A DNA stretch of 64,000 nucleotides. Origin: Afipia sp. (lineage in GTDB: Bacteria > Pseudomonadota > Alphaproteobacteria > Rhizobiales > Xanthobacteraceae). Shown piece after piece: positions 29,103-37,965 of this stretch (positions within the stretch are counted from its first letter, which is position 1; each line of letters starts with the position of its first letter). Where the stretch lies: positions 248,001 through 312,000 of the forward strand of contig JANINQ010000005.1 in NCBI GenBank assembly GCA_024508675.1. Reading direction: 5' to 3'. The notes below the pieces were generated by a model that did not search any database, was not told where the DNA came from, and saw nothing but the letters and a program-made list of their open reading frames with translations. The translations under genes were made by a program, and so were the position numbers.

Positions 29103-29666
29103 ATGGCCGCAGTCTTCCGTCAGCTCTTCGTCGATTTCTTTTCCACCATCGTCTTCCTTGTGGTCTATGCCGCGACGGGAGACATCATCATCGCAACCGC
29201 CGTCGCGATCGCCGGCGCCATCGCACAGTTCATCCGCGCGCGGATGCGGCAGGAAAAGCTCGACATCATGACCTGGGCCAGCCTCGCGCTGGTCGTCGTT
29301 CTGGGCTCGGCAACGCTGCTGACGAAAGATCCCCGTTTCGTCCTGATCAAACCCAGCATCGGACATTTCGCTATCGGCGCGATCATGCTGCGCAAGGGCT
29401 GGACGCTGCGTTATTCGCCGCCGATGGTCCGCGACAACATCCCTCACCTTGCGATCATGGCAGGATACGCCTGGGCGGCGCTCATGTTCATCCTCGGCGC
29501 AGGCGTCATCGCCACCGCCATGACCGGCGACATCAAGCTGTGGGCGTTTTATGTCACCGTGATCGCCATGGGCGCCAAGGTTCTGGCCTTCGCGATTCAA
29601 TATGTGGTCTTCCGCGTCGCCATTACGCGCAAGCTGCGCGCGGAAGCGGCTCAGGCAGCAAACTAA
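29103..29666 (+). CDS. YciB/IspZ-family membrane protein (third of three)
   Basis: A 187-residue inner-membrane protein with five to six helices matching intracellular septation protein A: VDFFSTIVFLVVYAATGD, IMTWASLALVVVLGSATLL and KPSIGHFAIGAIML. In E. coli YciB works with DcrB and affects cell envelope synthesis. Full-length member of three tandem relatives controlled from the same divergent region. I do not assign yciB because the copies have diverged. Confidence 0.75.
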   Translation: MAAVFRQLFVDFFSTIVFLVVYAATGDIIIATAVAIAGAIAQFIRARMRQEKLDIMTWASLALVVVLGSATLLTKDPRFVLIKPSIGHFAIGAIMLRKGWTLRYSPPMVRDNIPHLAIMAGYAWAALMFILGAGVIATAMTGDIKLWAFYVTVIAMGAKVLAFAIQYVVFRVAITRKLRAEAAQAAN

Positions 29667-29688
29667 GTGCAGGCGGTGTGACGGGATC

Positions 29689-30675
29689 ATGACGCGCCTC
29701 GCCACTGTCCTCTTCAGCATCGTCGTTATCACACAGGCCGCCGCGCAGCCCGTGACGGCGCCGCCCGCGCAACCGGAATGGTATGCAAGCGCGCTTCCCT
29801 TCCTGCCGGACGGCTACGTGGCGGGGCTCGGATTCAGTGAAACCAGCACCGATCCTGCCGATACGAAGACACTCACCGGCATCATCGCCACCTATCCGAA
29901 AAGTGCGAACGATCCGAAGACACCCGCCAGCGCCTTTGAGAGCGGACATGTGCTGGTGGTGAAGCTGAGCCGTGAAGACGGCAAGCTCAAAGCGATCTCC
30001 GGCGAACTCCGTCCACGCGACAAGAAACTGTCCGGCGAGATCGAACGCGTCATCAGCGCGGCGCATGACGAGTCGGACTACGACAAGCTGCATGCCGACC
30101 TGCTGGCGAAAGCGAAATCGCTTCCCGCCGGCACCATGCCCTGCGACATCCACGGCTGGTCCGAGGACAAGGACCCAAAGGGACTGAACGTGCGCGCGGC
30201 TCCCGATGTAAAATCGAAAGTGCTGGGCACGCTGCCCGCGCCCTACAAGTTCAAGGCGAAAGACGGCAGCGAGAACACGCCGGACGGCGGCTGGCTCACC
30301 GAATTCAGCATCATCGGCTACAAGGACGGCTGGTTCCTGATCGAAGGCGCGCAGCCGCCGGGCAAGGACTATGAGGGCGAGTCCTATCCGCGTAACGCGC
30401 CGAAGCCCTATGCCGGGCGCGGCTGGGTGTCCGCGAACAAGGTCGGCGCGCAATATGCCAATGGCGATACCCGGATGGGCGGCCTTTATCAGGCGCCGCA
30501 TGGCGATGCGAACTGGATGCCGGCGAAAACCGAAGGCGGCAGTGAGATCGGCCCTGACGGCGGGCCGAAGAAGGTCCTCGCCTGCAGCGGTTATTGGGCG
30601 CTGGTGGAAAGCCACGACAAGGTGCGCGGCTGGTGGCGCAGGCTGTGCTCCAATCAGGTGACGAACTGCAGCTGA
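29689..30675 (+). CDS. exported SH3-domain protein
   Basis: A 328-residue precursor. A signal peptide (LATVLFSIVVITQAAAQ) is followed by a domain of unknown type and, at residues about 175-235, a bacterial SH3 domain (GLNVRAAPDVKSKVLGTLP ... DGWFLIEGA). Bacterial SH3 domains bind cell-wall peptides or proteins. The C-terminal part is Gly/Trp-rich. The start at 29689 places the signal at the N-terminus. It follows the three YciB-like genes by 22 bp and could be in the same operon, which would put the group in the envelope. Confidence 0.8.
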   Translation: MTRLATVLFSIVVITQAAAQPVTAPPAQPEWYASALPFLPDGYVAGLGFSETSTDPADTKTLTGIIATYPKSANDPKTPASAFESGHVLVVKLSREDGKLKAISGELRPRDKKLSGEIERVISAAHDESDYDKLHADLLAKAKSLPAGTMPCDIHGWSEDKDPKGLNVRAAPDVKSKVLGTLPAPYKFKAKDGSENTPDGGWLTEFSIIGYKDGWFLIEGAQPPGKDYEGESYPRNAPKPYAGRGWVSANKVGAQYANGDTRMGGLYQAPHGDANWMPAKTEGGSEIGPDGGPKKVLACSGYWALVESHDKVRGWWRRLCSNQVTNCS

Positions 30676-30693
30676 CGGACTATCCCCCGTCGC

Positions 30694-30999
30694 CTAGGCC
30701 CGCTTGAGCGAACCCTTTTTCTTGACCGGCTTGTCCTTGACGAAGCCTGCGCCGATGCGGTCACCTTCCACCCATGCCAGCGAGCAGCGGCGGTGCGCCG
30801 TGCCGCGCGATGACAGGACCAGAAAGAACTCTTTCAGATCGAGGCCCGCAAGGCTGCCGAGAACGCGCAGCAACGCGCCGGTTTCCGAGACGTCGAGCAT
30901 CTCGCATTCGCGCTGCCACGTCCCGTCAATGGCGAGAATCCGGACAGTCACACCGCGCTCAAAATTGACGCGAGCAGCGCCCCGCTTGTCTTTATCCAT
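30694..30999 (-). CDS. PilZ-like domain protein
   Basis: A 101-residue basic protein. RGAARVNFERGVTV gives an RxxxR-like start and CEMLDVSETGALLRV matches D/NxSxxG, so a PilZ domain is likely. The tail KDKPVKKKGSLKRA is basic. It is the third single-domain PilZ protein in the window and could be a c-di-GMP receptor. It converges on the SH3 gene. Confidence 0.65.
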   Translation of the reverse strand: MDKDKRGAARVNFERGVTVRILAIDGTWQRECEMLDVSETGALLRVLGSLAGLDLKEFFLVLSSRGTAHRRCSLAWVEGDRIGAGFVKDKPVKKKGSLKRA

Positions 31000-31207
31000 G
31001 GCTCTGAAATTACGTAGATATCCCTATAAGCCCGGACCGTAGGAAGGGCGTCCTAAGAAATCGTAAAATATCAGCGCGCAGGCGGCCGACAGCAACGCAT
31101 GCACACGGTGCAAAATTCGCATGGAGAGCAAAATGCGCTATATGGCGCTGGCGCGTCCCGCTTCGGAACCAATTCAGGCGTAGCGGCGTGCGGAGAGAGG
31201 GAAACAT

Positions 31208-31504
31208 ATGGCAGTCGACGGAAACTGGAATATCACCTTGAGCACACCGCTCGGCGATCGCGAGGCGACGCTGGCGTTGACCAGCAATGGCGGCGTGCTG
31301 ACCGGCAAGCAGGCCGCGGACGGCAACGAAGCCGACATTGTTGACGGCACCGTGAACGGCAACGACGTCGCATGGAAGGCGTCGATCACCAATCCGATGC
31401 CGCTGACGCTGGCCTTCTCGGGCAAGGTGGATGGCGATTCCATCTCCGGCGATGTCAGCATCGGCCCGATGGGCAGCTTCCCGTTCAAGGGAACGCGGGC
31501 GTAA
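31208..31504 (+). CDS. small soluble beta-rich protein of unknown function
   Basis: A 98-residue protein with alternating hydrophobic strands: GNWNITLSTPLGDREATLAL, GGVLTGKQAADG, NDVAWKASITNPMPLTLAF. No signal peptide or membrane segment. It may form a single beta-sheet domain. GGGAAA before the ATG is a weak ribosome site. Related small proteins are common in this bacterial family but have no known role. Confidence 0.7.
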   Translation: MAVDGNWNITLSTPLGDREATLALTSNGGVLTGKQAADGNEADIVDGTVNGNDVAWKASITNPMPLTLAFSGKVDGDSISGDVSIGPMGSFPFKGTRA

Positions 31505-31544
31505 GAAACCGCGCCCGAGCACCGGCCACACAACATACTCAAGT

Positions 31545-31630
31545 GTCATGGCCGGGCTTGTCCCGGCCATCTCGATTCATGTGGCACTGTGCCCCGCGAT
31601 CGGGATCACCGGGACAAGCCCGGTGATGAC
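31545..31630. repeat. dispersed palindromic repeat pair, family C (copy 1)
   Basis: GTCATGGCCGGGCTTGTCCC at the left and GGGACAAGCCCGGTGATGAC at the right are inverted ends. Other copies: 34772-34854 and 39856-39943. It separates two convergent genes. Confidence 0.8.
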
Positions 31631-31641
31631 AAAAGCGGCGG

Positions 31642-32982
31642 TCACACCCCCGGCATCCAATTGCCGTGGAAGCCCTGCGGCACACGCGCAGGCAACTGAA
31701 TCCGCGCCACTGGCTTGCTTTCGATCTTCTGCGCATCGAGGATCATCAGATCGCTGGCATTGCGCGCGCGGTCATAGACAAAGCCGATCAGCCAGCCGTC
31801 GTCCTCGCCGCGCGTTCCGTCCGGCTGGATATGAACGAACTCGCTGGAGACGCCGTTCCTGAAGACATGCTCCGCACTGTTGCCGGTTTTCAGATCGTAC
31901 TTGCGGATCGAGCTGCGCCCCTCGCTGATCAGCGCTTCCGTCCCGGTATCGACGGCATAGACGATGTCGTGATGCAGCCCGGCAAGACCTTCGTTGACGC
32001 GCGGAAACTCGATCGAGCGATCGTCGAGCGTCTGCTCCTGCGCTTTGGTCGCACCCGGCGGCACGCGCCAGCGGCGCAGCTTCGCCTTGTCGAACGATGT
32101 CGCGGACGGCCCGCCGCGCCACAACTCATTGTACCAGGCGACATCGATCACGATGCTGCCGTCAGCTTCCTCGAACGCATTGGCGACATGGAAGACGTAA
32201 CACGGCTCAATCTCGATCCAGCGCAGCGACTCGATGCCCGCGCCGCGTTTGAGAATGCCGAGCCGCGCACCGTAGGTCTCGCTCCAGGCGAACGGCATGG
32301 TGCCGCGCTGCGCCGCAGGCATGTCGAACACCACCGGCAGATCCATGAAGATAACGTGGCCCGATGTCATCGCGAAGTCATGGACCATGGTGGACGCCTT
32401 GACCGGAATCGGAATGCTGCGGATCAGCTCTCCGCCGGCATCAGCAACATGGTAGGTGAGGAATGGCGGAACGAAACCGTAGCCAAAGAAATGCAATTCG
32501 CCCGTGGTCGGGCAGATTTTCGGATGCGCCGTGAACGGCGTGTCGAGCTTGCCGTCGTAATCGTGGAAGCCGATCGTCTCGAGTTCGCGCGTCATGGTCA
32601 TCGGCAGCGCGTTTTCCACCAGCGCCATGATCTTTCCGGCATGCGCCATCACATTGGTGTTGGCGACGCTGCTGCGGATGTCGGGAATACCGGGCCGCCT
32701 CGGCGCGCCGTTGAAGCGCGGCGTGCGGACCCAGCGGTTGCGATACCATTCCGCCTTGCCGTTGCTTAGCGACACGCCATGGATCATGCCGTCGCCGATG
32801 AACCAGTGGCCGGAGTGACCTTCACGCGGGTTCGCGCCGTTGCGGGCATAAAGCCCGTTCAGTTCCGGCGGGATCGCCCCCTCCACCGGCAGATCGAACA
32901 CCGTCACCTCTTCATGGACCGGTGCGAGGTTGCCCTTCTCCCAGAACGGTTTCTTTTCGGCGGTGGCTTCCGTGGCGCTCAT
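31642..32982 (-). CDS. carotenoid oxygenase (RPE65/CCD family)
   Basis: A 446-residue Fe(II) enzyme that cleaves the double bonds of carotenoids or related stilbene or polyphenol compounds. All four iron-ligand histidines are present: H153 (TAHPKI), H201 (MVHDFAMT), H265 (VFHVANAFE) and H439 (GFHGNW, near the C-terminus). Length is typical. The exact substrate is not visible. It is divergent from a WHG-type TetR gene whose operator-like palindrome lies between them, so it is probably ligand induced. Confidence 0.9.
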   Translation of the reverse strand: MSATEATAEKKPFWEKGNLAPVHEEVTVFDLPVEGAIPPELNGLYARNGANPREGHSGHWFIGDGMIHGVSLSNGKAEWYRNRWVRTPRFNGAPRRPGIPDIRSSVANTNVMAHAGKIMALVENALPMTMTRELETIGFHDYDGKLDTPFTAHPKICPTTGELHFFGYGFVPPFLTYHVADAGGELIRSIPIPVKASTMVHDFAMTSGHVIFMDLPVVFDMPAAQRGTMPFAWSETYGARLGILKRGAGIESLRWIEIEPCYVFHVANAFEEADGSIVIDVAWYNELWRGGPSATSFDKAKLRRWRVPPGATKAQEQTLDDRSIEFPRVNEGLAGLHHDIVYAVDTGTEALISEGRSSIRKYDLKTGNSAEHVFRNGVSSEFVHIQPDGTRGEDDGWLIGFVYDRARNASDLMILDAQKIESKPVARIQLPARVPQGFHGNWMPGV

Positions 32983-33048
32983 CCCTTGGTTCTCCCGGCT
33001 TTATGCTTTTTAAGTGAACGATGCATACTTTACGGTACAGCCACACCA

Positions 33049-33067
33049 ATGTAAACAGGCATTACAT
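33049..33067. promoter_or_regulatory. operator-like palindrome overlapping TetR start
   Basis: ATGTAA-N7-TTACAT: perfect 6-bp arms at 33049-33054 and 33062-33067, the right arm overlapping the TetR start codon at 33066. The location between two divergent genes suggests autoregulation and control of the carotenoid oxygenase. Confidence 0.5.
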
Positions 33068-33647
33068 GAGAGTCGCAAAAAAAGAGGCCTATCATCACGG
33101 CGACCTGCGCAGCGCGCTGGTCGCGCTGGCGCTCGAGCATGTCCGCAAGGACGGTGCGGAAAGTTTCAGCCTGCGCGAAGCCGCGCGCGGTGCGGGCGTC
33201 ACCTCCGGCGCGGCGTACAAGCATTTCGCCGACAAGGATGAGTTGCTGGCGGCTGTCGCCACCGAAGCGCTGGCGCTGCTGGCGCAACGCTCCCAGAAAG
33301 CCACCGCGGGCCTTTCCGGAAAAAAGCGCCTTCATGCCTCGGCGCTGTCTTACATCGATTTCGCCGCCGCCGAGCCGCGTCTGTTCCGCCTCGCCTTCAG
33401 CCGCTTCGGCTCGGACGGCAAGACGGAGAAGGACGGCGTGCCCGGCGCATTCGAGCAGTTGCGTATCGCCGTCGCCGAACTTCAGGCCGATCCGGGCAAG
33501 CCCGTCGATCCGGATGCGCTGGCGCTGGCTTGGGCTGTGGTGCACGGCATTGCGTCGCTGATTAGCGACGGCATGTGGAAGAAGAACGATCCGCGCGTCG
33601 AAGCCGCGTTGCGGCTGTCGTTCAAAGGCATCGCGCCGGGCAAGTAA
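33066..33647 (+). CDS. TetR-family regulator (WHG subfamily)
   Basis: A 193-residue regulator with EAYHHGDLRSALVALALEH and FSLREAARGAGVTSGAAYKHFADKD forming the HTH and a WHG-type ligand domain (LAWAVVHGIASLISDGMWKK). Start 33066 is chosen over 33021 because it fits the family length, and the palindrome lies directly before it. Likely repressor of the carotenoid oxygenase and of itself. Confidence 0.88.
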   Translation: MRVAKKEAYHHGDLRSALVALALEHVRKDGAESFSLREAARGAGVTSGAAYKHFADKDELLAAVATEALALLAQRSQKATAGLSGKKRLHASALSYIDFAAAEPRLFRLAFSRFGSDGKTEKDGVPGAFEQLRIAVAELQADPGKPVDPDALALAWAVVHGIASLISDGMWKKNDPRVEAALRLSFKGIAPGK

Positions 33648-33780
33648 CGCTCTCTCCCGGCCCAATCGATACCGCGCACAGGGGCCGAAACAACAATTGG
33701 CCTGCATGCGCGCCGATCATGCGAAGACCAGCCTATGGCTGCCTGATTATTCGTAATTCCATTTCATTGACGCGCTTGGT

Positions 33781-33849
33781 TCGGCTGGCCGATCATTTGC
33801 AAACTCGCAACGCACAATCTGCGGCGAGTTTGAGGCATCCGATGATGCC
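33781..33849 (+). promoter_or_regulatory. hairpin-rich leader of the MetQ-like gene
   Basis: AAACTCGC (33801-33808) pairs with GCGAGTTT (33824-33831), with CGCA/TGCG inside closing a 5-base loop: a long stem. A second hairpin, GGCATC-CGAT-GATGCC (33834-33849), follows two bases later. TCGGC-TG-GCCGA (33781-33792) precedes. It ends 35 nt before the start codon. Not a recognised riboswitch class (no SAM-II AAAGCTAAA motif). Confidence 0.5.
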
Positions 33850-33884
33850 GCTATTCAACCACCGAACAAAAGACATCACACATC

Positions 33885-34712
33885 ATGACCGCAATTTCCC
33901 GATTCCGTTTCCTGTCCCTCGCTGCCTCGGGACTTCTGCTCGCTTCATTCGCGGCCGCGCCGCTCGCGCAATCCGCCACCAACGACAAGCCGCTGAAGAT
34001 CGGCGTGTCCGCCGGTCCTTACGGTGACATCCTGCGCGAAGCGGCCAAGCTGTCCGAGAAGCAGGGCCTCAAGGCGGAGATCATCGAGTTCACCGACTGG
34101 AACCAGCCGAACGCCGCGCTCGACGCCGGCGACATCGACCTCAACAACTTCCAGCACAAGTTCTATCTCGCCAACCAGTCGAAGGCACGCAACTACAAGC
34201 TGGTCGCGCTCGACGATTCGATCCTGGTGCCCGGCGGCATCCACTCGAAGAAATACACCAAGGCCGCGGACATCCCGAACGGCGCGAAGATCGCCATTCC
34301 GAACGATCCGACCAACGGCGGACGCGCGCTGGTGCTGTTCGAAAAGGCCGGCCTGATCAAGCTGAAGCCCGACGTCGGCATCAAGGCCACCGTTCAGGAC
34401 GTGGTGGACAATCCGAAGAAACTGCAGATCGTGGAAATCGACGCCGCGCAGCTCGCACGCTCGCTCGATGATGTGGCGGCGGCGTTCGTGTCATCGAACT
34501 ACGCCTATCTGGCCGGCCTCGACCTCAACAAGGCGCTGGTCCCCGAAACGTCCAATCCCGACGCCAAGCCCTACTTCACCCTGCTGTTCGCCGCGCGCGA
34601 GGACCGCAAGGACGATCCGCGGATCAGGAAGTTCATCGAGATCTACCGCTCGCAGCCGGTGAAGGATTTCATCAACGGCAAGTTCAAGGGCTCGATCCAG
34701 GCGGCGTGGTAA
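33885..34712 (+). CDS. NlpA/MetQ-family substrate-binding protein
   Basis: A 275-residue periplasmic binding protein for methionine or a related amino acid. The segments LKIGVSAGPYGDILREAAKL, FTDWNQPNAALDAGDIDLNN and NDPTNGGRALVLFEKAGLI are typical of MetQ. Signal peptide residues 1-29 lack the lipobox cysteine normally present, so it may be soluble rather than a lipoprotein. No ABC permease or ATPase gene is adjacent; it is an orphan. A structured leader precedes it. Confidence 0.88.
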   Translation: MTAISRFRFLSLAASGLLLASFAAAPLAQSATNDKPLKIGVSAGPYGDILREAAKLSEKQGLKAEIIEFTDWNQPNAALDAGDIDLNNFQHKFYLANQSKARNYKLVALDDSILVPGGIHSKKYTKAADIPNGAKIAIPNDPTNGGRALVLFEKAGLIKLKPDVGIKATVQDVVDNPKKLQIVEIDAAQLARSLDDVAAAFVSSNYAYLAGLDLNKALVPETSNPDAKPYFTLLFAAREDRKDDPRIRKFIEIYRSQPVKDFINGKFKGSIQAAW

Positions 34713-34771
34713 CGAGACTTCGTTTTCTCCGCTCATCCCCGTGAAAGCGGGATGCCGCAACATTTACGGTC

Positions 34772-34854
34772 GTCATCACCGGGCTTGTCCCGGTGATCCA
34801 CGTCTTGTTTTGATCGAGGAAGACGTGGATGGCCGGGTCAAGCCCGGCCATGAC
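34772..34854. repeat. dispersed palindromic repeat pair, family C (copy 2)
   Basis: GTCATCACCGGGCTTGTCCC on the left and CCGGGTCAAGCCCGGCCATG on the right, in opposite orientation. It stands between two convergent genes, the MetQ-like gene and fumarase. Confidence 0.8.
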
Positions 34855-34896
34855 GATTGGTTGTGATCTGCGTCTTTACCCTATCGCAAAGCAAGA

Positions 34897-36549
34897 CTAT
34901 CCCAAATTCAATTCCTTGAAGAAGTCGTTGCCCTTGTCGTCCATGATGATGAAGGCCGGGAAGTTCTCGACCTCGATGCGCCAGATCGCTTCCATGCCGA
35001 GTTCGGGATATTCCACCACCTCGACCTTCTTGATGCAGTGCTCGGCGAGGTTCGCCGCCGAACCGCCGATCGAGCCGAGATAGAACCCGCCGTACTTCTT
35101 ACACGCATCGCGCACCGCCGCCGAGCGGTTGCCCTTGGCCAGCATCACCATCGAGCCGCCCGCCGCCTGGAACTGATCGACGAACGAATCCATGCGTCCC
35201 GCCGTGGTCGGGCCGAACGAGCCCGACGCATAACCTTCCGGCGTCTTCGCGGGACCCGCGTAATAGATCGGATGGTTCTTGAAATAATCCGGCAGCGGCT
35301 CACCCTTCTCCAGCCGCTCGCGCAGCTTGGCGTGCGCGCTATCACGCGCGACGATCATGGTGCCGGTGAGCGAGAGACGGGTCTTGATCGGATTCTTCGA
35401 CAGCGTCGCGAGGATGTCCTTCATCGGCTGGTTGAGGTCGATCTGCACAACCTCGCCGCCGAGCTTCGTTTCCACTTCCGGCAGATACTTCGCCGGATTG
35501 TGCTCCAGCTCTTCCAGATACACGCCGTCCCTTGTGATCTTGCCGAGCACCTGACGGTCCGCCGAGCACGACACGCCAAGACCGATCGGCAGCGACGCGC
35601 CATGGCGCGGCATGCGGATCACGCGCACGTCGTGGCAGAAATACTTGCCGCCGAACTGCGCGCCGACGCCGGAGCTTTGCGTCATCTTCAAAACTTCCTG
35701 CTCCATCTCGAGATCGCGGAACGCGTTGCCGTTCTCGCTGCCGTGGGTCGGCAGCGCGTCGAGATAGCGCGCCGACGCCAACTTCACCGTTTTCATGCAG
35801 AGTTCGGCCGAGGTGCCGCCGATGACGATGGCGAGGTGATACGGCGGACACGCGGCGGTGCCGAGCGTCATGATCTTCTCTTTGAGGAACGCCAGCAATC
35901 GATCCTTGGTCAGCACCGACGGCGTCGCCTGAAACAGGAAACTCTTGTTGGCGGAGCCGCCGCCCTTGGCCATGAACATGAACTTGTAGGCGTCGTCGCC
36001 CTCGGCGTAGATCTCGCACTGCGCCGGCATGTTGTTGGCGGTGTTCTTCTCCTCATACATCGACAGCGGCGCGACCTGCGAATAGCGCAGGTTGCGGCGC
36101 AGGTAAGCGTCGCGCGCGCCTTCCGACAGCGCCGCTTCGTCCTCGCCGTCGGTGATGACGTTGCAGCCCTTCTTGCCCATGATGATCGCGGTGCCGGTGT
36201 CCTGGCACATCGGCAGCACGCCGCCGGAAGCGATGTTGGCGTTCTTCAGCGCATCCAGCGCAACGAACTTGTCGTTGTCGCTCGCCTCGCTGTCGTCGAG
36301 AATGTTGCGAAGCTGCTGCAGGTGGCCCGGCCGCAGATAGTGATTGATGTCGCCGAAGGCGGCTTCGGAGAGCGCGCGCAACGCCTCGCGCGTCACCACC
36401 AGCATCTCCTTGCCCAGCACCGTCTCGACCCGGACGCCGTCGCTGCTGATCTTGCGATACGGCGTCTTGTCCTTGCCCAGCGGAAACAGCGGCGTGTGCT
36501 TGTAGGGCGGAACAGCCTTGGGCGACGGGATGGCGGTCGGAGCGTTCAT
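34897..36549 (-). CDS. fumA: class I fumarate hydratase
   Basis: Iron-sulfur fumarase of the TCA cycle. The 550-residue chain is the single-polypeptide form: [20 protein letters not shown] (a [4Fe-4S] cysteine), [20 protein letters not shown] and [12 protein letters not shown] carry the other two cysteines. The C-terminal beta domain has [17 protein letters not shown] and [19 protein letters not shown]. The start has only a weak ribosome site. A 748-codon frame on the opposite strand is a shadow. Confidence 0.96.
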   Translation of the reverse strand: MNAPTAIPSPKAVPPYKHTPLFPLGKDKTPYRKISSDGVRVETVLGKEMLVVTREALRALSEAAFGDINHYLRPGHLQQLRNILDDSEASDNDKFVALDALKNANIASGGVLPMCQDTGTAIIMGKKGCNVITDGEDEAALSEGARDAYLRRNLRYSQVAPLSMYEEKNTANNMPAQCEIYAEGDDAYKFMFMAKGGGSANKSFLFQATPSVLTKDRLLAFLKEKIMTLGTAACPPYHLAIVIGGTSAELCMKTVKLASARYLDALPTHGSENGNAFRDLEMEQEVLKMTQSSGVGAQFGGKYFCHDVRVIRMPRHGASLPIGLGVSCSADRQVLGKITRDGVYLEELEHNPAKYLPEVETKLGGEVVQIDLNQPMKDILATLSKNPIKTRLSLTGTMIVARDSAHAKLRERLEKGEPLPDYFKNHPIYYAGPAKTPEGYASGSFGPTTAGRMDSFVDQFQAAGGSMVMLAKGNRSAAVRDACKKYGGFYLGSIGGSAANLAEHCIKKVEVVEYPELGMEAIWRIEVENFPAFIIMDDKGNDFFKELNLG

Positions 36550-36759
36550 GGACGGGTCTCGCAGGTTGGAAAGGCAAAAAGCGCTGGATTTTCAACGATC
36601 CGGCTCCTGCCCTGTCAGAGTTTGAACCGTTCTAATCGCTTTTCCGACAAAGGGAAGATGGCCGAAAGCCTTGCTGCCCCTTGCAGGGCGGCTGTGCGCG
36701 GGCCGCGGACGCGCTACCTTCCGGCCTTTCAGAATGGATTTGGTTCAGGACTTTCAGAC

Positions 36760-37284
36760 ATGACCCCCGCCACGCCGGTGATTGCCGAAGACGCCGCGCC
36801 TGCCCCGCGCATGCTCGGCCTGCGCACCGTTCTCATTATTCTCGCCCTGATCGAGGCGTGCTGGGGCCTGTCGGACGCACCGACATTGTTCGGCGACATG
36901 TCGCATATCGGCGCGGGCATCGGCGGCGGCCTGGTCAAGGCTCATCTCGCCGCGCATCCGGTGCTGGCCATCGCCGCCATCGTATTCGCGGCCATGGGCC
37001 GCGTGCGGCATGCGATCATCGCGCTTGGCACGATCATTATCATGGCATGGCTCAGCGATATGCCCTCGGTGGTCGCGCACGGGCTTGAATTCAAGGGCGC
37101 GTTCAGCGCCGTGGAAACCACCGCGCGGGTCATCGCCTTCCCGCTGGTGGCCGCCTGCGCCATCGCCTATGCCGCCCATAACGAACACCTGCGCCGCGCG
37201 GCTTTCCTCGTCGCGGTCCCAACGCTGTTTAATGCGGTGCTGCTGGCGGGATTTGCCGTCAGCGTGATGACGCACGGGTTTTGA
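36760..37284 (+). CDS. multi-pass membrane protein of unknown function
   Basis: A 174-residue inner-membrane protein with five to six hydrophobic helices (TVLIILALIEACWGL, AAHPVLAIAAIVFAAMG, HAIIALGTIIIMAWL, VIAFPLVAACAIAYA). AGGA stands 9-10 nt before the ATG. The first 17 residues are polar. No known family. It is divergent from fumA with a 210-bp gap in which I see nothing else. Confidence 0.7.
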   Translation: MTPATPVIAEDAAPAPRMLGLRTVLIILALIEACWGLSDAPTLFGDMSHIGAGIGGGLVKAHLAAHPVLAIAAIVFAAMGRVRHAIIALGTIIIMAWLSDMPSVVAHGLEFKGAFSAVETTARVIAFPLVAACAIAYAAHNEHLRRAAFLVAVPTLFNAVLLAGFAVSVMTHGF

Positions 37285-37293
37285 TTCTTTGAA

Positions 37294-37421
37294 CCTCTCC
37301 CCGCCTGCGGGGAGAGGTCGCGAGCAAGGCGAGCGGGTGAGGGGCAAAACCTGGTAATCGCCCCTCACCCGAAGCCATCGCTCCGCGATGTCTCCGACCT
37401 CTCCCCGTAAACGGGGAGAGG
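37294..37421. repeat. palindromic repeat, family E
   Basis: Outer ends CTCTCCCCG..CGGGGAGAG each form a small hairpin, with GGGTGAGGGGC and GCCCCTCACCC as a further inverted pair inside. It lies between two genes on the same strand. Confidence 0.75.
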
Positions 37422-37490
37422 TAAAGAGCATCCGCTTTCCGCCCCTTGCACTCACCTCGCCCGCACGCTTGAATGCCCACGGGGGAAACC

Positions 37491-37964
37491 ATGACACAAC
37501 GATTTTCACTGTTCGGATTTTCAACCGCGGCGCTTGTGGCAGCCGCCATGCTCGGCGCCAGCCCTGCCCGCGCCGACCGCTGCGACGATCTGGCGAAGGA
37601 TCTCGCCAACCAGATTCCCGGCCTCAAGGTCGGCAAGACGGTCGCGGGCGTGATCTATCTCGAACACCCTGCCGTGACGCAGGCCTCGCTCGGCTGCGCC
37701 AGCCGCAACCGTACCAACGATGTGTTCGCATCGACCGACAAGAAGAAACCGGCGGAAACCTATTACGAGTTCATCGGCACGGCGGCGGCGCTGGTGTTCA
37801 CGATCCCGAAGCCCGATGCAGTGCGCGGCGCCAAGCGCTGCGTCAGCCGCACCAACCTCATTCGCGGCTACAACATCGATTCACGCTACCGCAAGCTCGA
37901 CGTCCACTGCACCGTCGCCAAGACCGGCGTGCGCATCACCATGTCGCGCGAGAAGGGTGTTTAA
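37491..37964 (+). CDS. exported protein of unknown function
   Basis: A 157-residue precursor with a signal peptide (GFSTAALVAAAMLGASPARA, cleavage near residue 28). Mature part has four cysteines (RCDDL, GCASR, RCVSR, HCTVA) that could make two disulfides. No known family. ATG at 37491 is chosen because it sits directly before the signal. Confidence 0.7.
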   Translation: MTQRFSLFGFSTAALVAAAMLGASPARADRCDDLAKDLANQIPGLKVGKTVAGVIYLEHPAVTQASLGCASRNRTNDVFASTDKKKPAETYYEFIGTAAALVFTIPKPDAVRGAKRCVSRTNLIRGYNIDSRYRKLDVHCTVAKTGVRITMSREKGV

Positions 37965-37965
37965 T

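Noticed and set aside
33648-33884. possible SAM-II riboswitch before the MetQ-like gene
   Set aside because: The conserved AAAGCTAAA-type block and the expected pseudoknot were not seen.
35038-37284. 748-codon plus-strand frame opposite fumA
   Set aside because: It is the complement of a well-conserved fumarase and merges by chance with the membrane protein at 36760; the Arg/His/Leu-rich composition is that of a shadow frame.
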